DNA of 42,460 nt from Alphaproteobacteria bacterium (GTDB lineage Bacteria > Pseudomonadota > Alphaproteobacteria > Rhodospirillales > WMHbin7): assembly GCA_015232335.1 (NCBI GenBank), contig JADFZV010000026.1, positions 1 to 42,460 on the forward strand. Direction: 5' to 3'. Shown one piece after another: positions 7,671 to 17,090 of this stretch. A program made the translations under genes and the position numbers. How positions within the stretch are numbered: the first letter of the stretch is position 1; each line of letters begins with the position of its first letter. A model generated the notes under the pieces. It did no database searches. It was given only the letters and a program-made list of their open reading frames with translations, and was not told the origin of the DNA.

Positions 7671-10064
7671 TCAGGGTTTCCAGCGCTTCAGCAGCAGCGC
7701 GTTGGAGACCACGCTGACCGACGAGAAGGCCATCGCCGCCCCGGCCACCACCGGCGACAATTGCCCCAGTGCGGCCAGAGGCAGGGCCACCACATTGTAG
7801 GCGAAGGCCCAGAACAGATTCTGGCGAATCTTGGCAAAAGTGGCGCGCGAGATGGACAGTGCCGCCGGAATCAGGGCGGGATCACCGCGCATCAGGGTCA
7901 GCCCCGCCGTGTGCATGGCGACATCGGTGCCCGTACCCATGGCGATACCCACATCGGCAGCGGCCAGGGCGGGCGCATCGTTGACGCCGTCGCCCACCAT
8001 GCCCACCTTGCGGCCCTGGGCTTTGAAGTGCAGGACCAGGTCGGCCTTGCCTTCCGGCAACACCTCGGCCACCACCTCATCGACGCCCACCAGGTCCGCC
8101 ACATGGCGAGCGGCGCGGGCGTTGTCGCCGGTCAGCATCACGGTTTTAAGGCCAAGGGCCTTGAGACCGGCGATCACCCCCGACGCCACCGCCTTGGGCG
8201 GATCGAAAGCCACTAGCAAGCCCAGCAGATTCGGGCCTTCCGCCAGCGCCATCACGGTGCCGCCTTCCTCTTCGGCCTTGCGCACATCTTCTTCGAGACC
8301 GCCCAGACCGATTCCCCGTTCCGCCATCAGACGCGGGCTGCCCAGCAAAATCGCGCGGCCATCAACGTTGGCTTCCAGGCCTCGCCCGGGCAAGGCCTTA
8401 AATCCGCTGACAGGGGAGAGAGAAATTGAACGGCTTTCGGCGCATTGGCGTACAGCGCGCGCCAGGGGATGCTCGCTGCCCTGCTGGGCCGAAGCGGCCA
8501 TGCGCAATAAATCCTTCTCCGAGAGCCCCGATGTCGGCAGCAGCCGCGTGATGGCGGGGTGTCCCTCGGTCAGCGTACCGGTCTTGTCGAAGAGCAGCGT
8601 ATCCAGGCGATGGGCCTGCTCCAGCGCATCGGCATCCTTGATCAGAATGCCGTGCCTGGCGGCAACGCCGGTACCCACCATGATGGCGGCAGGTGTTGCC
8701 AGCCCAAGCGCGCAGGGACAGGCGATGACCAGCACGGATACGGCGGCCAGAAAGCCATGGCCGGGATCGGAGGCGAAGCCCCACCAGCCGAGGAATGACA
8801 GAAGGGCGATCACCACCACCACAGGCACGAAGACGGCGGAAATCTGGTCGACCAATTTTTGCACGGGGGCACGGCTGGACTGTGCGCTTTCCACCAGCCG
8901 GATGATGCGGGCCAGGGTCGATTCCGCCCCCACGGCGGTGGCCCGCAGTTTCAGCATGCCCTCGCCGTTGATCGCACCTCCGGTAACGGAATCGCCCACG
9001 GATTTAGCCACCGGCAGGCTTTCGCCGGTGATCAGGGACTCGTCGGCTTGGCTTTCACCCTCCTCGACGATACCGTCGACGGCAAAGCGCTCGCCGGGGC
9101 GCACCAGCACGATATCGCCCTTCAGCACCGTTTCCACCGGCACCTCGACCGGCTGGCCCAGGCGCATCACGCGAGCCGTGGCGGGACGCAGATTCATCAG
9201 GGACTTGATGGCCTGGGCGGCGCTGCGCTTAGCCCGGCTCTCCAGAGTCTTGCCCAGCAGAACCAGGGTGATGACGATGGCCGAAGCCTCGAAATAAAGG
9301 CCATGCTCGACCTCCAAAATCAGATACTGCCAGGCCGACAGGCCCCAGGCCGCCGTGGTGCCCAGCACGACCAGCACGTCCATGTTGCCAGCCCCGCCGC
9401 GCAGCGACTTATAGGCACCCCGGTAGAAGCGCTCGCCGATCCAGAACTGAACCGGAGTCGCCAGCAGAAGCTGCACCCAACCCGGCAGCATCAGCATGGG
9501 ACCAAAGAGGTCCAGCAGCATCGGCACGGCCAACGGGGTCGAAAGCAGAATCGCCGCCCATAATTGCAAACGGTCGCGCCCGGCCTCCTTTGCCGCCTGG
9601 GCCTCAAGAGCGGCCTGGCGCTCGGCCGATGTGCTAGCGGGCGTCGCCTTGAAGCCCGCCTTGTCAACGGCGCCGAGCAGCATATCCGTGGTCACGACAC
9701 CCTGCGGCGCTTCGATGCGCGCCCGCTCGGTCGCCAGATTGACGCTGGCCTGGGAAACACCCGGCAGCTTGGCCAGAACGCGCTCGAGACGCCCGGAGCA
9801 GGAGGCGCAGGTCATGCCTGTGATGGCGAGGTCGAAAACTTCGGTGGGAACCGAGAAGCCCGCCTTCTGAATGGCCTCGACCAGACGGGCGGGACCCAAT
9901 TGCTCCGGGTCGAAAGACAGATCGGCCATTTCGCCCGCCAGATTGACCCGGGCTTGATCCATGCCGGGCAGACGCCCCAGCACCTTTTCAAGGCGGGTGG
10001 AACAGGCGGCACAGGTCATGCCGCGCACCGGCAAATGAAGAATCGTCGGGGATGAGTCGCTCAT
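7671..10064 (-). CDS. copA: copper-exporting P1B-type ATPase
   Basis: This 797-residue protein starts at the ATG at 10064; the open frame continues upstream, but only this start precedes the first domain properly. Two N-terminal heavy-metal-associated domains carry GMTCAAC (15-21) and GMTCASC (83-89). Eight membrane segments follow, with the intramembranous CPC at 449-451, the TGE actuator loop near 347, the phosphorylation motif DKTGT at 493-497, the SEHPLA motif at about 530 and GDGVNDAPA near the C-terminus. Together these define a Cu(I) exporter of the CopA/CtpA type in the inner membrane. It is divergent from the GT41 gene with 58 bp between starts. No CueR-type palindrome was seen in that gap. 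Confidence 0.95.
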   Translation of the reverse strand: MSDSSPTILHLPVRGMTCAACSTRLEKVLGRLPGMDQARVNLAGEMADLSFDPEQLGPARLVEAIQKAGFSVPTEVFDLAITGMTCASCSGRLERVLAKLPGVSQASVNLATERARIEAPQGVVTTDMLLGAVDKAGFKATPASTSAERQAALEAQAAKEAGRDRLQLWAAILLSTPLAVPMLLDLFGPMLMLPGWVQLLLATPVQFWIGERFYRGAYKSLRGGAGNMDVLVVLGTTAAWGLSAWQYLILEVEHGLYFEASAIVITLVLLGKTLESRAKRSAAQAIKSLMNLRPATARVMRLGQPVEVPVETVLKGDIVLVRPGERFAVDGIVEEGESQADESLITGESLPVAKSVGDSVTGGAINGEGMLKLRATAVGAESTLARIIRLVESAQSSRAPVQKLVDQISAVFVPVVVVIALLSFLGWWGFASDPGHGFLAAVSVLVIACPCALGLATPAAIMVGTGVAARHGILIKDADALEQAHRLDTLLFDKTGTLTEGHPAITRLLPTSGLSEKDLLRMAASAQQGSEHPLARAVRQCAESRSISLSPVSGFKALPGRGLEANVDGRAILLGSPRLMAERGIGLGGLEEDVRKAEEEGGTVMALAEGPNLLGLLVAFDPPKAVASGVIAGLKALGLKTVMLTGDNARAARHVADLVGVDEVVAEVLPEGKADLVLHFKAQGRKVGMVGDGVNDAPALAAADVGIAMGTGTDVAMHTAGLTLMRGDPALIPAALSISRATFAKIRQNLFWAFAYNVVALPLAALGQLSPVVAGAAMAFSSVSVVSNALLLKRWKP

Positions 10065-10122
10065 GCGGGAAATGTGGCGTTCAAACCCTCCCCTGGCAAG
10101 CCCTGATAGGGTAGGATGCGCC

Positions 10123-12162
10123 ATGGAAGCCAAACATGATCTTGAATGCCAGATGATCGAGCGCCTGCTGGAAAGCGGGCATCCCCAGGCCTTCGCCAAG
10201 GGGCTGATGATGGCGGACAGTGCCTTGCAGGGCGGCGATGGCAAGCTGGCGCAATCGCTGCTGGAGCTGTTGGGCGCACATCCAACCCCCGGGGATATGG
10301 CGCTTGCGATGGCCCAACTGGCCTCGGATACCGGGGCCTGGCTGATGACATCAGGGGATGCCGTGGCAGCCCTGGACTGGTTTGGCAGGTCTTGCCATCT
10401 CGCCCCCAAGCTTTCCGTGCCCTGGGCCAACCAAGGTGCCGCCCTGATCCGTCTGGGGCGCATGGCCGAGGCCAAGACTGCCCTTGACCGGGCTCTGGAC
10501 CTGGACAAAAACTGCCTGTCCGCCTGGATCGCCTTGGGCAATCTGGCCCATGCCGAAGGAAGGTTCGACGACGCCATCGAGGCCTTGCAAAATGCCCTGG
10601 CGCTGGATGCTTCTAGCGATGCGGCCCGCTGTGATCTGGCCGAGGCATTGAAGGACAAGGGACTGTTCGATCAGGCCCTCGATGTCCTGTCGAACGGGCA
10701 GGAATCGCCGGGCTCCCTGACCGCACAGGGAAACATCCTGAAATCCATGGGCGACAGCGAGGCAGCCGCCCAGGCCTACCTTGCCGCCTATCTGCAAGGC
10801 GGCGACCCGGCAACGCGCGCCAAGTCCGTGCTGCTGACGCCGGTGATTCCCGATGACCTCGAACAGATCGCAAGCTGCCGCCGGAAGCTGGAAGAGGGGC
10901 TTCAGGCGATGATCGCCGACAAGATTCTCATCGACGATCCCGAACGCGCCGTCGGCACCACGCTGTTTCATCTGGCCTATCATGGGCTCTCCGACCGCCC
11001 TTTGATGGAGCTGGCGGCCCGCTTCTGGCGCCAAGCCTGTCCCTCGCTCGCCTTCGAAGCACCGCACATCAAAGCCTGGGCGCCGGGACGGCGCTTGAAG
11101 ATCGGTTTCGTGTCGCGCCATCTGCACGCCCACACCATGGCCAAGCTGAATCGGGGCATCATCGCCGACCTCGACCGCGAGCGCTTTGAGGTGTTCGTTT
11201 TCCAGATCGGAAAGATCGACGATACCGCACGCGAGATCGCCGCCACGGCCGACCATGCCTGCTCTCTGGCAGGACCGCTGGATACGATCCGCGCCACTAT
11301 CGCCGAGGCCAAACTCGACATCCTTTATTATCCCGACATCGGTATGGAGCCCACCACCTATTTCCTGGCCCATGCCCGTCTGGCCCCGGTGCAGGTGGTG
11401 GCCTGCGGACACCCCGACAGCACGGGCCTGGACTCGCTCGACGCCTTTCTTTCGGGCGATCCTCTGGATCAGCCTAACGCCCAGGCGCATTACACCGAAC
11501 CCCTGCTCCGCCTTTCCGGCTTTCCCTTTTACTTACGCCAACCCGCCACCGGCAGTTTGATGCCCGACCGGGAAAAGCTGGGACTGCCTGAAAACAAGCG
11601 CCTCTATGTCTGTCCGCAATCGCTTTTCAAGTTCCATCCCGAATTCGACGCGATGCTGGGCGATATCTTGAAGCGCGATCCGAGGGGCCAACTGGTCCTG
11701 ATCGAACAGTTGCATCCCCTGATCACCGCCCGGCTGAAGGCCAGGATGCAAAAAACCATTCCCGATTTGAATGAACGTCTGATCGTTCTGGGGCGCCTGT
11801 CGCCCACGGATTTCATGACGCTGCTGGTCTTGGCCGACGCCGTGCTCGATCCCTGGCGCTTCGGCGGCGGGTCCAGCAGCCTGGAAGCCTTCGCCCAGGG
11901 TGTGCCGGTGGTAACGCTTCCCGGCGACTATTTGCGCGAACGTGTGACCATGGCGGCCTATGCCAAGATGGGGATTCAGGAATTGGTGGCCGACAGCGCC
12001 CAAAGCTATGCCGACATCGCCCTGCGTCTGGCCCAGGATTTTTCCTGGGGTGCGAAGCTGGCGGACCACCTGCGCCGCGAGGCCCCCGCCCTGTTCCTGG
12101 ACCGGGCTGAACTGACTCGGATGGAAGAGGCGTTGATTGGGCTGGTGGAGGGAAAGCGTTAG
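10123..12162 (+). CDS. TPR-containing GT41 (SPINDLY/OGT-like) glycosyltransferase
   Basis: The 679-residue product begins at the ATG at 10123, with AGGA 6 nt before it. Residues ~60-240 contain tetratricopeptide repeats (e.g. [33 protein letters not shown]). The C-terminal half has the GT41 catalytic features: [35 protein letters not shown], and the nucleotide-sugar segment [19 protein letters not shown] continuing [14 protein letters not shown]. Bacterial relatives glycosylate proteins or surface glycans, often flagellins or adhesins; the acceptor here is unknown. The gene ends tail-to-tail with nifQ, the stops overlapping by 4 bp, so its expression may interfere with the end of the nif transcript. 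Confidence 0.85.
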   Translation: MEAKHDLECQMIERLLESGHPQAFAKGLMMADSALQGGDGKLAQSLLELLGAHPTPGDMALAMAQLASDTGAWLMTSGDAVAALDWFGRSCHLAPKLSVPWANQGAALIRLGRMAEAKTALDRALDLDKNCLSAWIALGNLAHAEGRFDDAIEALQNALALDASSDAARCDLAEALKDKGLFDQALDVLSNGQESPGSLTAQGNILKSMGDSEAAAQAYLAAYLQGGDPATRAKSVLLTPVIPDDLEQIASCRRKLEEGLQAMIADKILIDDPERAVGTTLFHLAYHGLSDRPLMELAARFWRQACPSLAFEAPHIKAWAPGRRLKIGFVSRHLHAHTMAKLNRGIIADLDRERFEVFVFQIGKIDDTAREIAATADHACSLAGPLDTIRATIAEAKLDILYYPDIGMEPTTYFLAHARLAPVQVVACGHPDSTGLDSLDAFLSGDPLDQPNAQAHYTEPLLRLSGFPFYLRQPATGSLMPDREKLGLPENKRLYVCPQSLFKFHPEFDAMLGDILKRDPRGQLVLIEQLHPLITARLKARMQKTIPDLNERLIVLGRLSPTDFMTLLVLADAVLDPWRFGGGSSSLEAFAQGVPVVTLPGDYLRERVTMAAYAKMGIQELVADSAQSYADIALRLAQDFSWGAKLADHLRREAPALFLDRAELTRMEEALIGLVEGKR

Positions 12163-12776
12163 ATGCCGCAACCCAGCAGGGGCCGGGCCTCTTCGGCCCC
12201 AAAGCACTGGGCGAAATCGGCGCAGGCGTCGCAGACCGGCGATTTGCAGATCGGCACGTTTTCCGCCAGGCAAAGCTGGCGATAGAAGAATTTCTTCCAT
12301 TTCATGTCGCGGACATTCAAGGCAGCAAGACCCGGAAAATAGCGATTCATCAATTCGCTCAGTTCGCCCCGGTTCCTAAGCCCCAAATCCTGCCACAAAT
12401 GATTGGGCCGCTGGCACGAGCGCGCCAGGATGGCGGCCATCCATTCCTCGATCACCGTGCCCCTGGCCCGGCCCGAGAGCAGAAGTGCGCGCAGATCGGC
12501 TTCCTCAAGCGCATCTTCGCCTGAACAGGATGCCAGATCGACATGGATGGCCGAGCCGGGAAAGACGGCATCGAGCAGACGCCTGAAAGCCAGGGGGGAA
12601 AGTCCCAATCCCCGCCCCGGCGCCGACGTATCCAGGCAATGCGCCAAAGCGATATTGGAGGCGAAGACATGGGCATCGAAGCCATCGCCCATGGCCCGCG
12701 CCATCAGATGCGCATAGATCACGTCTGCCTTGTTTTCGCCCCCTGCCGGTTTTCCGTCAAACATGACCCACCACAT
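12159..12776 (-). CDS. nifQ: molybdenum-delivery protein NifQ
   Basis: This 205-residue protein carries the NifQ hallmark cysteines near the C-terminus, CKSPVCDACADFAQC, i.e. C-x4-C-x2-C-x5-C. They hold an Fe-S/Mo cluster used to donate Mo for FeMo-cofactor synthesis on NifEN. Upstream, LNVRDMKWKKFFYRQLC fits the family. The start is either the ATG at 12776 or the one at 12764; neither has a convincing ribosome binding site. It is the last gene of the minus-strand nif group, but it is separated from fdxB by 123 bp containing a perfect 15-bp hairpin and a repeat element, so it may be expressed at a lower level. Confidence 0.9.
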   Translation of the reverse strand: MWWVMFDGKPAGGENKADVIYAHLMARAMGDGFDAHVFASNIALAHCLDTSAPGRGLGLSPLAFRRLLDAVFPGSAIHVDLASCSGEDALEEADLRALLLSGRARGTVIEEWMAAILARSCQRPNHLWQDLGLRNRGELSELMNRYFPGLAALNVRDMKWKKFFYRQLCLAENVPICKSPVCDACADFAQCFGAEEARPLLGCGI

Positions 12777-12789
12777 GATTAATACTGCC

Positions 12790-12827
12790 CTCAGTCGCCG
12801 GGCGCGCCTGTGGCGCTAGGCTCCCGC
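12790..12827 (+). repeat. dispersed intergenic repeat, copy A
   Basis: A 38-nt GC-rich unit beginning CTCAGTCGCCGGGCG and ending CTAGGCTCCCGC matches the reverse strand of 36418-36457 at about 34 of 40 aligned positions, counted by eye with two gaps. A looser relative with the same ends lies at 23552-23586. It sits in the nifQ-fdxB gap, on the opposite strand to the genes. Confidence 0.55.
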
Positions 12828-12862
12828 TCGCAGGAATGCTCGCGCGCGGGCCTTGCCCACGT

Positions 12863-12897
12863 CCAAGCGGCAAAATGTGTCTCATTTTGCCGCTTGG
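12863..12897 (-). terminator. perfect 15-bp hairpin between fdxB and nifQ
   Basis: CCAAGCGGCAAAATG (12863-12877), a 5-nt loop and its exact complement (12883-12897) form a very stable stem 2 bp after the fdxB stop. Neither strand has a T run after the stem, so it is not a textbook rho-independent terminator. It may instead be a 3'-end stabiliser or a partial terminator that lowers nifQ expression. Confidence 0.55.
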
Positions 12898-12899
12898 TA

Positions 12900-13217
12900 T
12901 CATGCCAACATCACCTCTGCCTTAACATGGGACTGAGCCCCCTTGGTGCAGACCTTGGCGCAGGCCCGGCAACCGATGCAGTTCTCGGGATATTTGACCG
13001 TCATCACCTTGCGGTCGATCTCGCCCTCGTCGTCCTCGTCATCCTCGGCAACGGCCACCAGCTCGCCATCTTCGGTGACCCCCATGATCGACAACACCTC
13101 CATGCCGCAGACCTTGAAGCAGCGCCCGCAGCCGATGCATTTCTCGGGGCTGACGGATTCCACATACAGGGGCTCCCAGGGCTGGCCGCCGCGAGTCAAT
13201 GCCACATAAACGCTCAT
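12900..13217 (-). CDS. fdxB: nif-specific 2[4Fe-4S] ferredoxin III
   Basis: The 105-residue product starts at the ATG at 13217, which has an ideal AAAGGAGG 5 nt before it; a GTG directly upstream is less likely. Two cluster motifs are present, CIGCGRCFKVC and CIGCRACAKVC, each binding a [4Fe-4S] cluster, separated by an acidic insert (AEDDEDDEGE). This layout, with the N-terminal tail YVALTRGGQPWEP, is that of the nif-specific ferredoxin III family. It probably supplies electrons for FeMo-co assembly or nitrogenase. It is the fifth gene of the nifE operon, 17 nt after the DUF269 gene. Confidence 0.92.
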   Translation of the reverse strand: MSVYVALTRGGQPWEPLYVESVSPEKCIGCGRCFKVCGMEVLSIMGVTEDGELVAVAEDDEDDEGEIDRKVMTVKYPENCIGCRACAKVCTKGAQSHVKAEVMLA

Positions 13218-13234
13218 CACAACCTCCTTTGGAA

Positions 13235-13678
13235 TTACAGTTTTGCCACTTCGGGGAAACGCTCGATCATCAAGACAGCCTGATCGGTCAGCTTGCTTCC
13301 CTCGGCTTCCAATTTCTCGATGGTCTCGAAGCCGAAGCGATGCACGTCGCGCAAATGCTTGGACAGCACGACCAGATTGCCCGCCAGCAGCACGACGCGC
13401 CCGAACCCCTCGTGATTGATCTTCAGCATGGGGCTGGCGATCAGGCCGGTGCGCTTTTCCACGGCCAGACCGATGGCGCGGTAAAACATCTCGACGCGCT
13501 CGATGATGTCGGGATCGGGATCGCCGATGATGGGAATGGTCTTGCGCTTTTCCCGATCAACGATATAGGGCTCCAGCAGATCGGCTTCGCTTTTCCTGGC
13601 CCAGGCGCCGAAGGCGTCCTGAGCCCTGATCTGGCGGATCAGTTCGGCTACGAACCCATTGGCGACGATGGCATCCAT
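13235..13678 (-). CDS. NifX-associated protein (DUF269)
   Basis: This 147-residue protein matches the NifX-associated DUF269 family, found directly after nifX in most diazotrophic proteobacteria. Recognisable stretches are [32 protein letters not shown], and [24 protein letters not shown] near the C-terminus. Its biochemical role is not established; the constant linkage points to FeMo-cofactor biosynthesis or storage. It begins 3 nt after the nifX stop, so the two are surely co-transcribed. Confidence 0.9.
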   Translation of the reverse strand: MDAIVANGFVAELIRQIRAQDAFGAWARKSEADLLEPYIVDREKRKTIPIIGDPDPDIIERVEMFYRAIGLAVEKRTGLIASPMLKINHEGFGRVVLLAGNLVVLSKHLRDVHRFGFETIEKLEAEGSKLTDQAVLMIERFPEVAKL

Positions 13679-13681
13679 TCC

Positions 13682-14134
13682 TCAATCCTCCATAAAGCTG
13701 GCATCATCCTGGCCAGCCAAGAGCCTGCGCATCCAGGGCGGCGGCGTTCCGGCCAGAGTGTCTTGCAGACGCGTGATCACATCGGCGATGGGCTCGGCCC
13801 TGGGCAGCTTCACGGGATGAATTTTGCGCGAAACCACGCGGGCCGCCGCCGGGCCGCCAATGGCCAAGGTAAACAGCATGGCGCAGCCCTGAAGTGCATC
13901 AATCTTGGCGCCCAGCCGATCCACGCTATCGTCGTGATTGCCGTCTTCGTCAGCGACGTTGTCGAATTGCAACGCCTCCAGGAACCGCTGGCTGTCCTTG
14001 CTGACTTCATAGATGGCGATCGTCCTGGCCCCTCCGAAATGGGCATCGACGTCAGTCATGCTTTTGGTGGAAAAGGCGATGCGCATGGTTCCTCCTTGCC
14101 TGGGATTGTCCTCGACCAGTTTAAGCCGCCGCAT
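13682..14134 (-). CDS. nifX: FeMo-cofactor carrier protein NifX
   Basis: The 150-residue product starts at the ATG at 14134, with GGAGG 7 nt upstream, and overlaps the end of nifN by 14 nt. After a short lead (MRRLKLVEDNPRQGG) the NifX/NifY fold begins with MRIAFSTKSMTDVDAHFGGA. It continues with the conserved AIYEV and GCAMLFTLAIGGPAAARVV. NifX binds the NifB-cofactor and passes it between NifB, NifEN and the apo-nitrogenase. The overlap with nifN suggests translational coupling and matched amounts. Confidence 0.92.
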   Translation of the reverse strand: MRRLKLVEDNPRQGGTMRIAFSTKSMTDVDAHFGGARTIAIYEVSKDSQRFLEALQFDNVADEDGNHDDSVDRLGAKIDALQGCAMLFTLAIGGPAAARVVSRKIHPVKLPRAEPIADVITRLQDTLAGTPPPWMRRLLAGQDDASFMED

Positions 14135-15470
14135 GGCTCATCCTCCGTGAGGGTGCTACGGGGACATGATCGTGACCATGTTCCATCAACAGATTGCCCA
14201 CGGCGAAAATCAGATCCCTGGTGCCGCGATAACCCACCAGCCTTTGGCTCTGCGCCCCCAGCCGGTCGAACTGCGGAAAGCCCGCCCGGTAGAAGGGAAG
14301 GCCCAGCCGCTCGGCCATGCCCCTGCCATGGGAATGAGTGATCAGCAGGTCGCAGCCGCCCGCCATGGCTTCCAGATCGTCCAGATCGCCCACCAAAACC
14401 TCGGCGCCGGGCAGCAATTCCAGGCGCGGCTGGGCGGTGGTGGCGACCAGCGCTTTCAACTCGGCACCCATTTCGGTAAGCCAGGTGCCCAAGGCCAGCA
14501 TCAGATCGGGCTCGCCCGCCAGGGCCACCTGCTTGGCTCCGAAGAAGAAATGCCCGTCCAGCATGGCATCCACCAACTGGCTGCGCTGGCGGCGCAGTTT
14601 CTCGGGCACCAGGCGCCCGGAATAATCGGCCAAGGTCTCAACCAGATGATCAGAGGGCCCCAGGCCGGTCAGCCGGTCGAAGCCGACATAGGGCACACCG
14701 GTCTTGGCATGAAGGGCCTGGGCGGCTGCCAGCATGTGGCCGCCCACGGCGATGGTCAGGCCCGCATTGCCCATGCCAGCGATGTCTTCGACCTTGGTGC
14801 CGCCGAAGGTGGTCGAGATATACTGCTCGGGCACATGCCCATCCAGCGAGCCCGACAGATCGGGCAGCACAGTGGCGGACAGGCCGAAGGCTTCGATGGT
14901 CTCGCGCAACTCCTCGATATCGCCCGGCGTCAGATGGCAGCCCGCCAGCAGATTGATCCGCCCCCGCTCGCGCCTTGAGCGCGCCCGCCTGGGCTGGGCC
15001 AATGTTTCCACCATGGCCGTCACCGCCGCGGCCCAGCCTTCCTCCATGCCGCCCACATAGTCGGGCGTCGAGGCGAAAACCAGTGCCGTATCCGAAAGCT
15101 CTGGGTGACGCTGGCGGATCAGGCGCATGTCGCCCGGGATATCCTCGCCCCTGGTTTCCACCAGCCCGGTCGAGCAAATGCCGACGATGCGGGGCTTGGT
15201 CCTGCTGGCGATATTCAAGATGGCCTGTTCCAGATTGTCGAGCCCGCCCATGATGGTGGTCACTTCGTTCATGGCCGTGGTCTGAAAGGGAATGCCTTCT
15301 CGGAAATGGCGCACCAGCAGCACCAGACCGAAGGCCGTGCAGCCCTGCGAGCCGTGCAGCAGCGGCAAACAGCCATCAAGCCCCATGAAGGCCATGGCGC
15401 CGCCCAGAGGGGCGCTCATCTTCAAGGGATTGGTCGCACAGGATTTGCGGGCGTTGACGATACGAGCCAT
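14121..15470 (-). CDS. nifN: FeMo-cofactor scaffold subunit NifN
   Basis: At 449 residues this is a full-length NifN. The conserved N-terminal part holds KSCATNPLKMSAPLGGA and LHGSQGCTAFG, with the cysteines expected in this nitrogenase-like family. GICSTGLVETRGEDIPGDM follows, matching the region of NifK that surrounds the P-cluster ligand. NifN pairs with NifE in an alpha2beta2 scaffold where the NifB-cofactor is matured to FeMo-co. It starts 2 nt after the nifE stop. The His-rich C-terminal end (EHGHDHVPV) is typical of variable NifN tails. Confidence 0.95.
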   Translation of the reverse strand: MARIVNARKSCATNPLKMSAPLGGAMAFMGLDGCLPLLHGSQGCTAFGLVLLVRHFREGIPFQTTAMNEVTTIMGGLDNLEQAILNIASRTKPRIVGICSTGLVETRGEDIPGDMRLIRQRHPELSDTALVFASTPDYVGGMEEGWAAAVTAMVETLAQPRRARSRRERGRINLLAGCHLTPGDIEELRETIEAFGLSATVLPDLSGSLDGHVPEQYISTTFGGTKVEDIAGMGNAGLTIAVGGHMLAAAQALHAKTGVPYVGFDRLTGLGPSDHLVETLADYSGRLVPEKLRRQRSQLVDAMLDGHFFFGAKQVALAGEPDLMLALGTWLTEMGAELKALVATTAQPRLELLPGAEVLVGDLDDLEAMAGGCDLLITHSHGRGMAERLGLPFYRAGFPQFDRLGAQSQRLVGYRGTRDLIFAVGNLLMEHGHDHVPVAPSRRMSHAAA

Positions 15471-15472
15471 GT

Positions 15473-16852
15473 TTAATTCTCCCAGGGTGCGGGGCGGCGC
15501 ACCTGTTCCCAGATGGGGTTCGACAGAGCCAGGGCCAGACGCTCGACCAGACGCAGCGTGCCGTCATAGCCTGCATAGGCGTGGTGGCGTTCCTGATTGA
15601 TATCAAGCCAGGGGCGCTTGGCCTTCAGGGCCACGAACTGGGTGCGCCCGCCCGACAGCATGATGTCGGCTTCGCCTTCCTTCAGCATGCGGTACATCTC
15701 GCGGGGCGGGATGGCATCGACCATCGGCGCCTCCTCGCCCATCAAATCCTTGATGCGTTCCTTGTCGCCCTCGGTCGCCTTGCGCACCGAGGTCTTGATG
15801 ATGGTCATGCCCAATTCCTGAAGGGCCGAGACGATCGACCAGGATTTATGTCCGCCGGTGTACAGCAGCACCTTCTTGCCCGAAAGAATGGGGCGGAAGC
15901 ATTCCAACGCGCGCCAAATCCTCGCTTCTTCCGAGGCGATCAGGGCTTCGGTGCGCTCCAAGAGATCGGGTTGCGCTCCCTGGCGCACCAAAAGGCCTGC
16001 CAGCCCGCGCAACACGTTCGAGGTATCGGTGATGCCGTAGAACGAGCCTTCGATGAAGGGGATGGCGTAGCGTTCCTCCATCTTGCGGGCCAGGGTGATC
16101 AGGGCCTGCGAGCAAACCAGCAGATTGGCTTTTGCGCGGTGCGCCGAAGCCACTTCCAGATAGCGGGCATCGCCGGTGAGCGAGGCCCGAAGGCGAATGC
16201 CCAGCCGCTCGAACAGAGGCAGCACCTGCCACAACTCGCCCACCAGATTGAAATCGCCGATGATGTTGATGTCTTGCGCCGACACGTCGTCGGGTTCGTG
16301 TGTACCGATGACGTAATCCAGCAGCGTCTCGCCCGCCAGCTTGTTGCCCAGATTCTTCGAGCCCGCAAAACCCGGCGCATCGACCGGAATGACCGACAGG
16401 GCGAATTTGTCGCTTGCCGCCTTGCAGACCTTGACCACATCGTCGCCGATCATGGCGGGAACACAGGTCTGATAGACGAAGATGGCGGGCGGACGATAGC
16501 GTTCGGCCAGTTCACGGATGGCCTTCCACAGCTTTTTCTCGCCGCCATGGATGATGTCCAGTTCGGACAGGTCGGTGGTGAAGCCCGAACGGTAGAGGGT
16601 GGGGCCGGAACTGGCGGAATGGCGGTTGTCCCAGCCATTGCCCTCGCAGCCGATGGGGCCGTGAACCAGATGGGCGGCGTCGGTAATGGGTTGAAGGGCG
16701 ATCTTGGCCCCGTCGAAGGCGCAGCCGCCCGCCGCCGCACCCGGCGTCAGGGGCTTCGAGCAGCCCTTCTTGCGGACGGTCTCGGTTTTGGCCCGGTTGG
16801 TGGCACAACCGGGTTCCTGAAACACATCGGCGATCTTGGCCTTCAGGGACAT
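15473..16852 (-). CDS. nifE: FeMo-cofactor scaffold subunit NifE
   Basis: The product has 459 residues, normal for NifE. It shows GCATNRAKTETVRKKGCSKP, AAAGGCAFDGA, HGPIGCEGNGWDNRHSASSG, and the C-terminal block LYTGGHKSW followed by the DIMLSGGRTQFVALK region. NifE forms the FeMo-co assembly scaffold with NifN. It is the first gene of the operon nifE-nifN-nifX-DUF269-fdxB(-nifQ). The ATG at 16852 is preceded by GGAGGAG. A sigma54-type promoter at 16878-16892 places the transcript start near 16866, leaving a short leader of about 14 nt. Confidence 0.96.
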   Translation of the reverse strand: MSLKAKIADVFQEPGCATNRAKTETVRKKGCSKPLTPGAAAGGCAFDGAKIALQPITDAAHLVHGPIGCEGNGWDNRHSASSGPTLYRSGFTTDLSELDIIHGGEKKLWKAIRELAERYRPPAIFVYQTCVPAMIGDDVVKVCKAASDKFALSVIPVDAPGFAGSKNLGNKLAGETLLDYVIGTHEPDDVSAQDINIIGDFNLVGELWQVLPLFERLGIRLRASLTGDARYLEVASAHRAKANLLVCSQALITLARKMEERYAIPFIEGSFYGITDTSNVLRGLAGLLVRQGAQPDLLERTEALIASEEARIWRALECFRPILSGKKVLLYTGGHKSWSIVSALQELGMTIIKTSVRKATEGDKERIKDLMGEEAPMVDAIPPREMYRMLKEGEADIMLSGGRTQFVALKAKRPWLDINQERHHAYAGYDGTLRLVERLALALSNPIWEQVRRPAPWEN

Positions 16853-16877
16853 GACTCCTCCAGTCGAAGGGGATCAT

Positions 16878-16892
16878 GCAAGCCTCATGCCC
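16878..16892 (-). promoter_or_regulatory. sigma54 (RpoN) promoter of the nifE operon
   Basis: On the minus strand the sequence reads GGGCATGAGGCTTGC. It has the required GG and GC dinucleotides 10 nt apart and matches the TGGCACG-N4-TTGC consensus at all but two positions. The GC lies 12-13 nt before a predicted start near 16866, just ahead of the Shine-Dalgarno of nifE. Together with the NifA site and IHF site upstream it forms a complete nif promoter. Confidence 0.8.
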
Positions 16893-16908
16893 AATGAATA
16901 CTGTTAAG

Positions 16909-16921
16909 AATCAATGTGATG
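16909..16921 (+). promoter_or_regulatory. IHF binding site in the nifE promoter
   Basis: AATCAATGTGATG matches the IHF consensus WATCAA-N4-TTR at 12 of 13 positions. It lies between the NifA activator site and the sigma54 promoter, where IHF is known to bend DNA so that NifA can reach the polymerase. Confidence 0.6.
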
Positions 16922-16935
16922 AGAAGGAAACAGGC

Positions 16936-16951
16936 TGTCGCCTTCCCGACA
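16936..16951. promoter_or_regulatory. NifA upstream activator sequence
   Basis: TGT, 10 nt, ACA (16936-16951) is an exact match to the NifA site. It extends outward as CTGTCG...CGACAG, a 6-bp dyad. Its centre is about 78 bp upstream of the predicted nifE transcript start, within the normal range. Confidence 0.75.
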
Positions 16952-17034
16952 GACCTGTCTGAGGACCAACAAGGTGGTGTAGGCAGGCTTTTGTGGAAAA
17001 CCACCCAAAAGTTATAGATCGATCAGGCGGTGTT

Positions 17035-17063
17035 TTGCTATTTGCGACGCAATTTGATATGCT
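17035..17063 (+). promoter_or_regulatory. sigma70-type promoter before the pilin cluster
   Basis: TTGCTA (17035-17040), a 17-bp spacer and TATGCT (17058-17063) make a fair -35/-10 pair. The expected start near 17070 lies about 20 nt before the chosen start codon at 17091, leaving room for the AGGAG ribosome binding site. This also argues against the earlier ATG at 17073. Confidence 0.45.
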
Positions 17064-17090
17064 CACGCGGATATGACCAGGAGATCGGAA

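Noticed and set aside
7831..9297. A 488-codon open frame on the plus strand opposite copA
   Set aside because: It is antisense to a well-supported ATPase, is rich in Ser/Arg/Pro as expected from reading GC-rich DNA in the wrong frame, and shows no domain or ribosome binding site.
10064..10123. CueR-type operator between copA and the GT41 gene
   Set aside because: No ACCTTCC/GGAAGGT-like dyad or 19-bp-spaced promoter could be found in the gap.
12863..12897. Canonical rho-independent terminator
   Set aside because: The stem is perfect, but no T run follows on either strand, so it is reported as a hairpin of uncertain function.
15581..16897. A 438-codon open frame on the plus strand opposite nifE
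   Set aside because: It is antisense to nifE, crosses the nifE start and promoter, and has no known motif.
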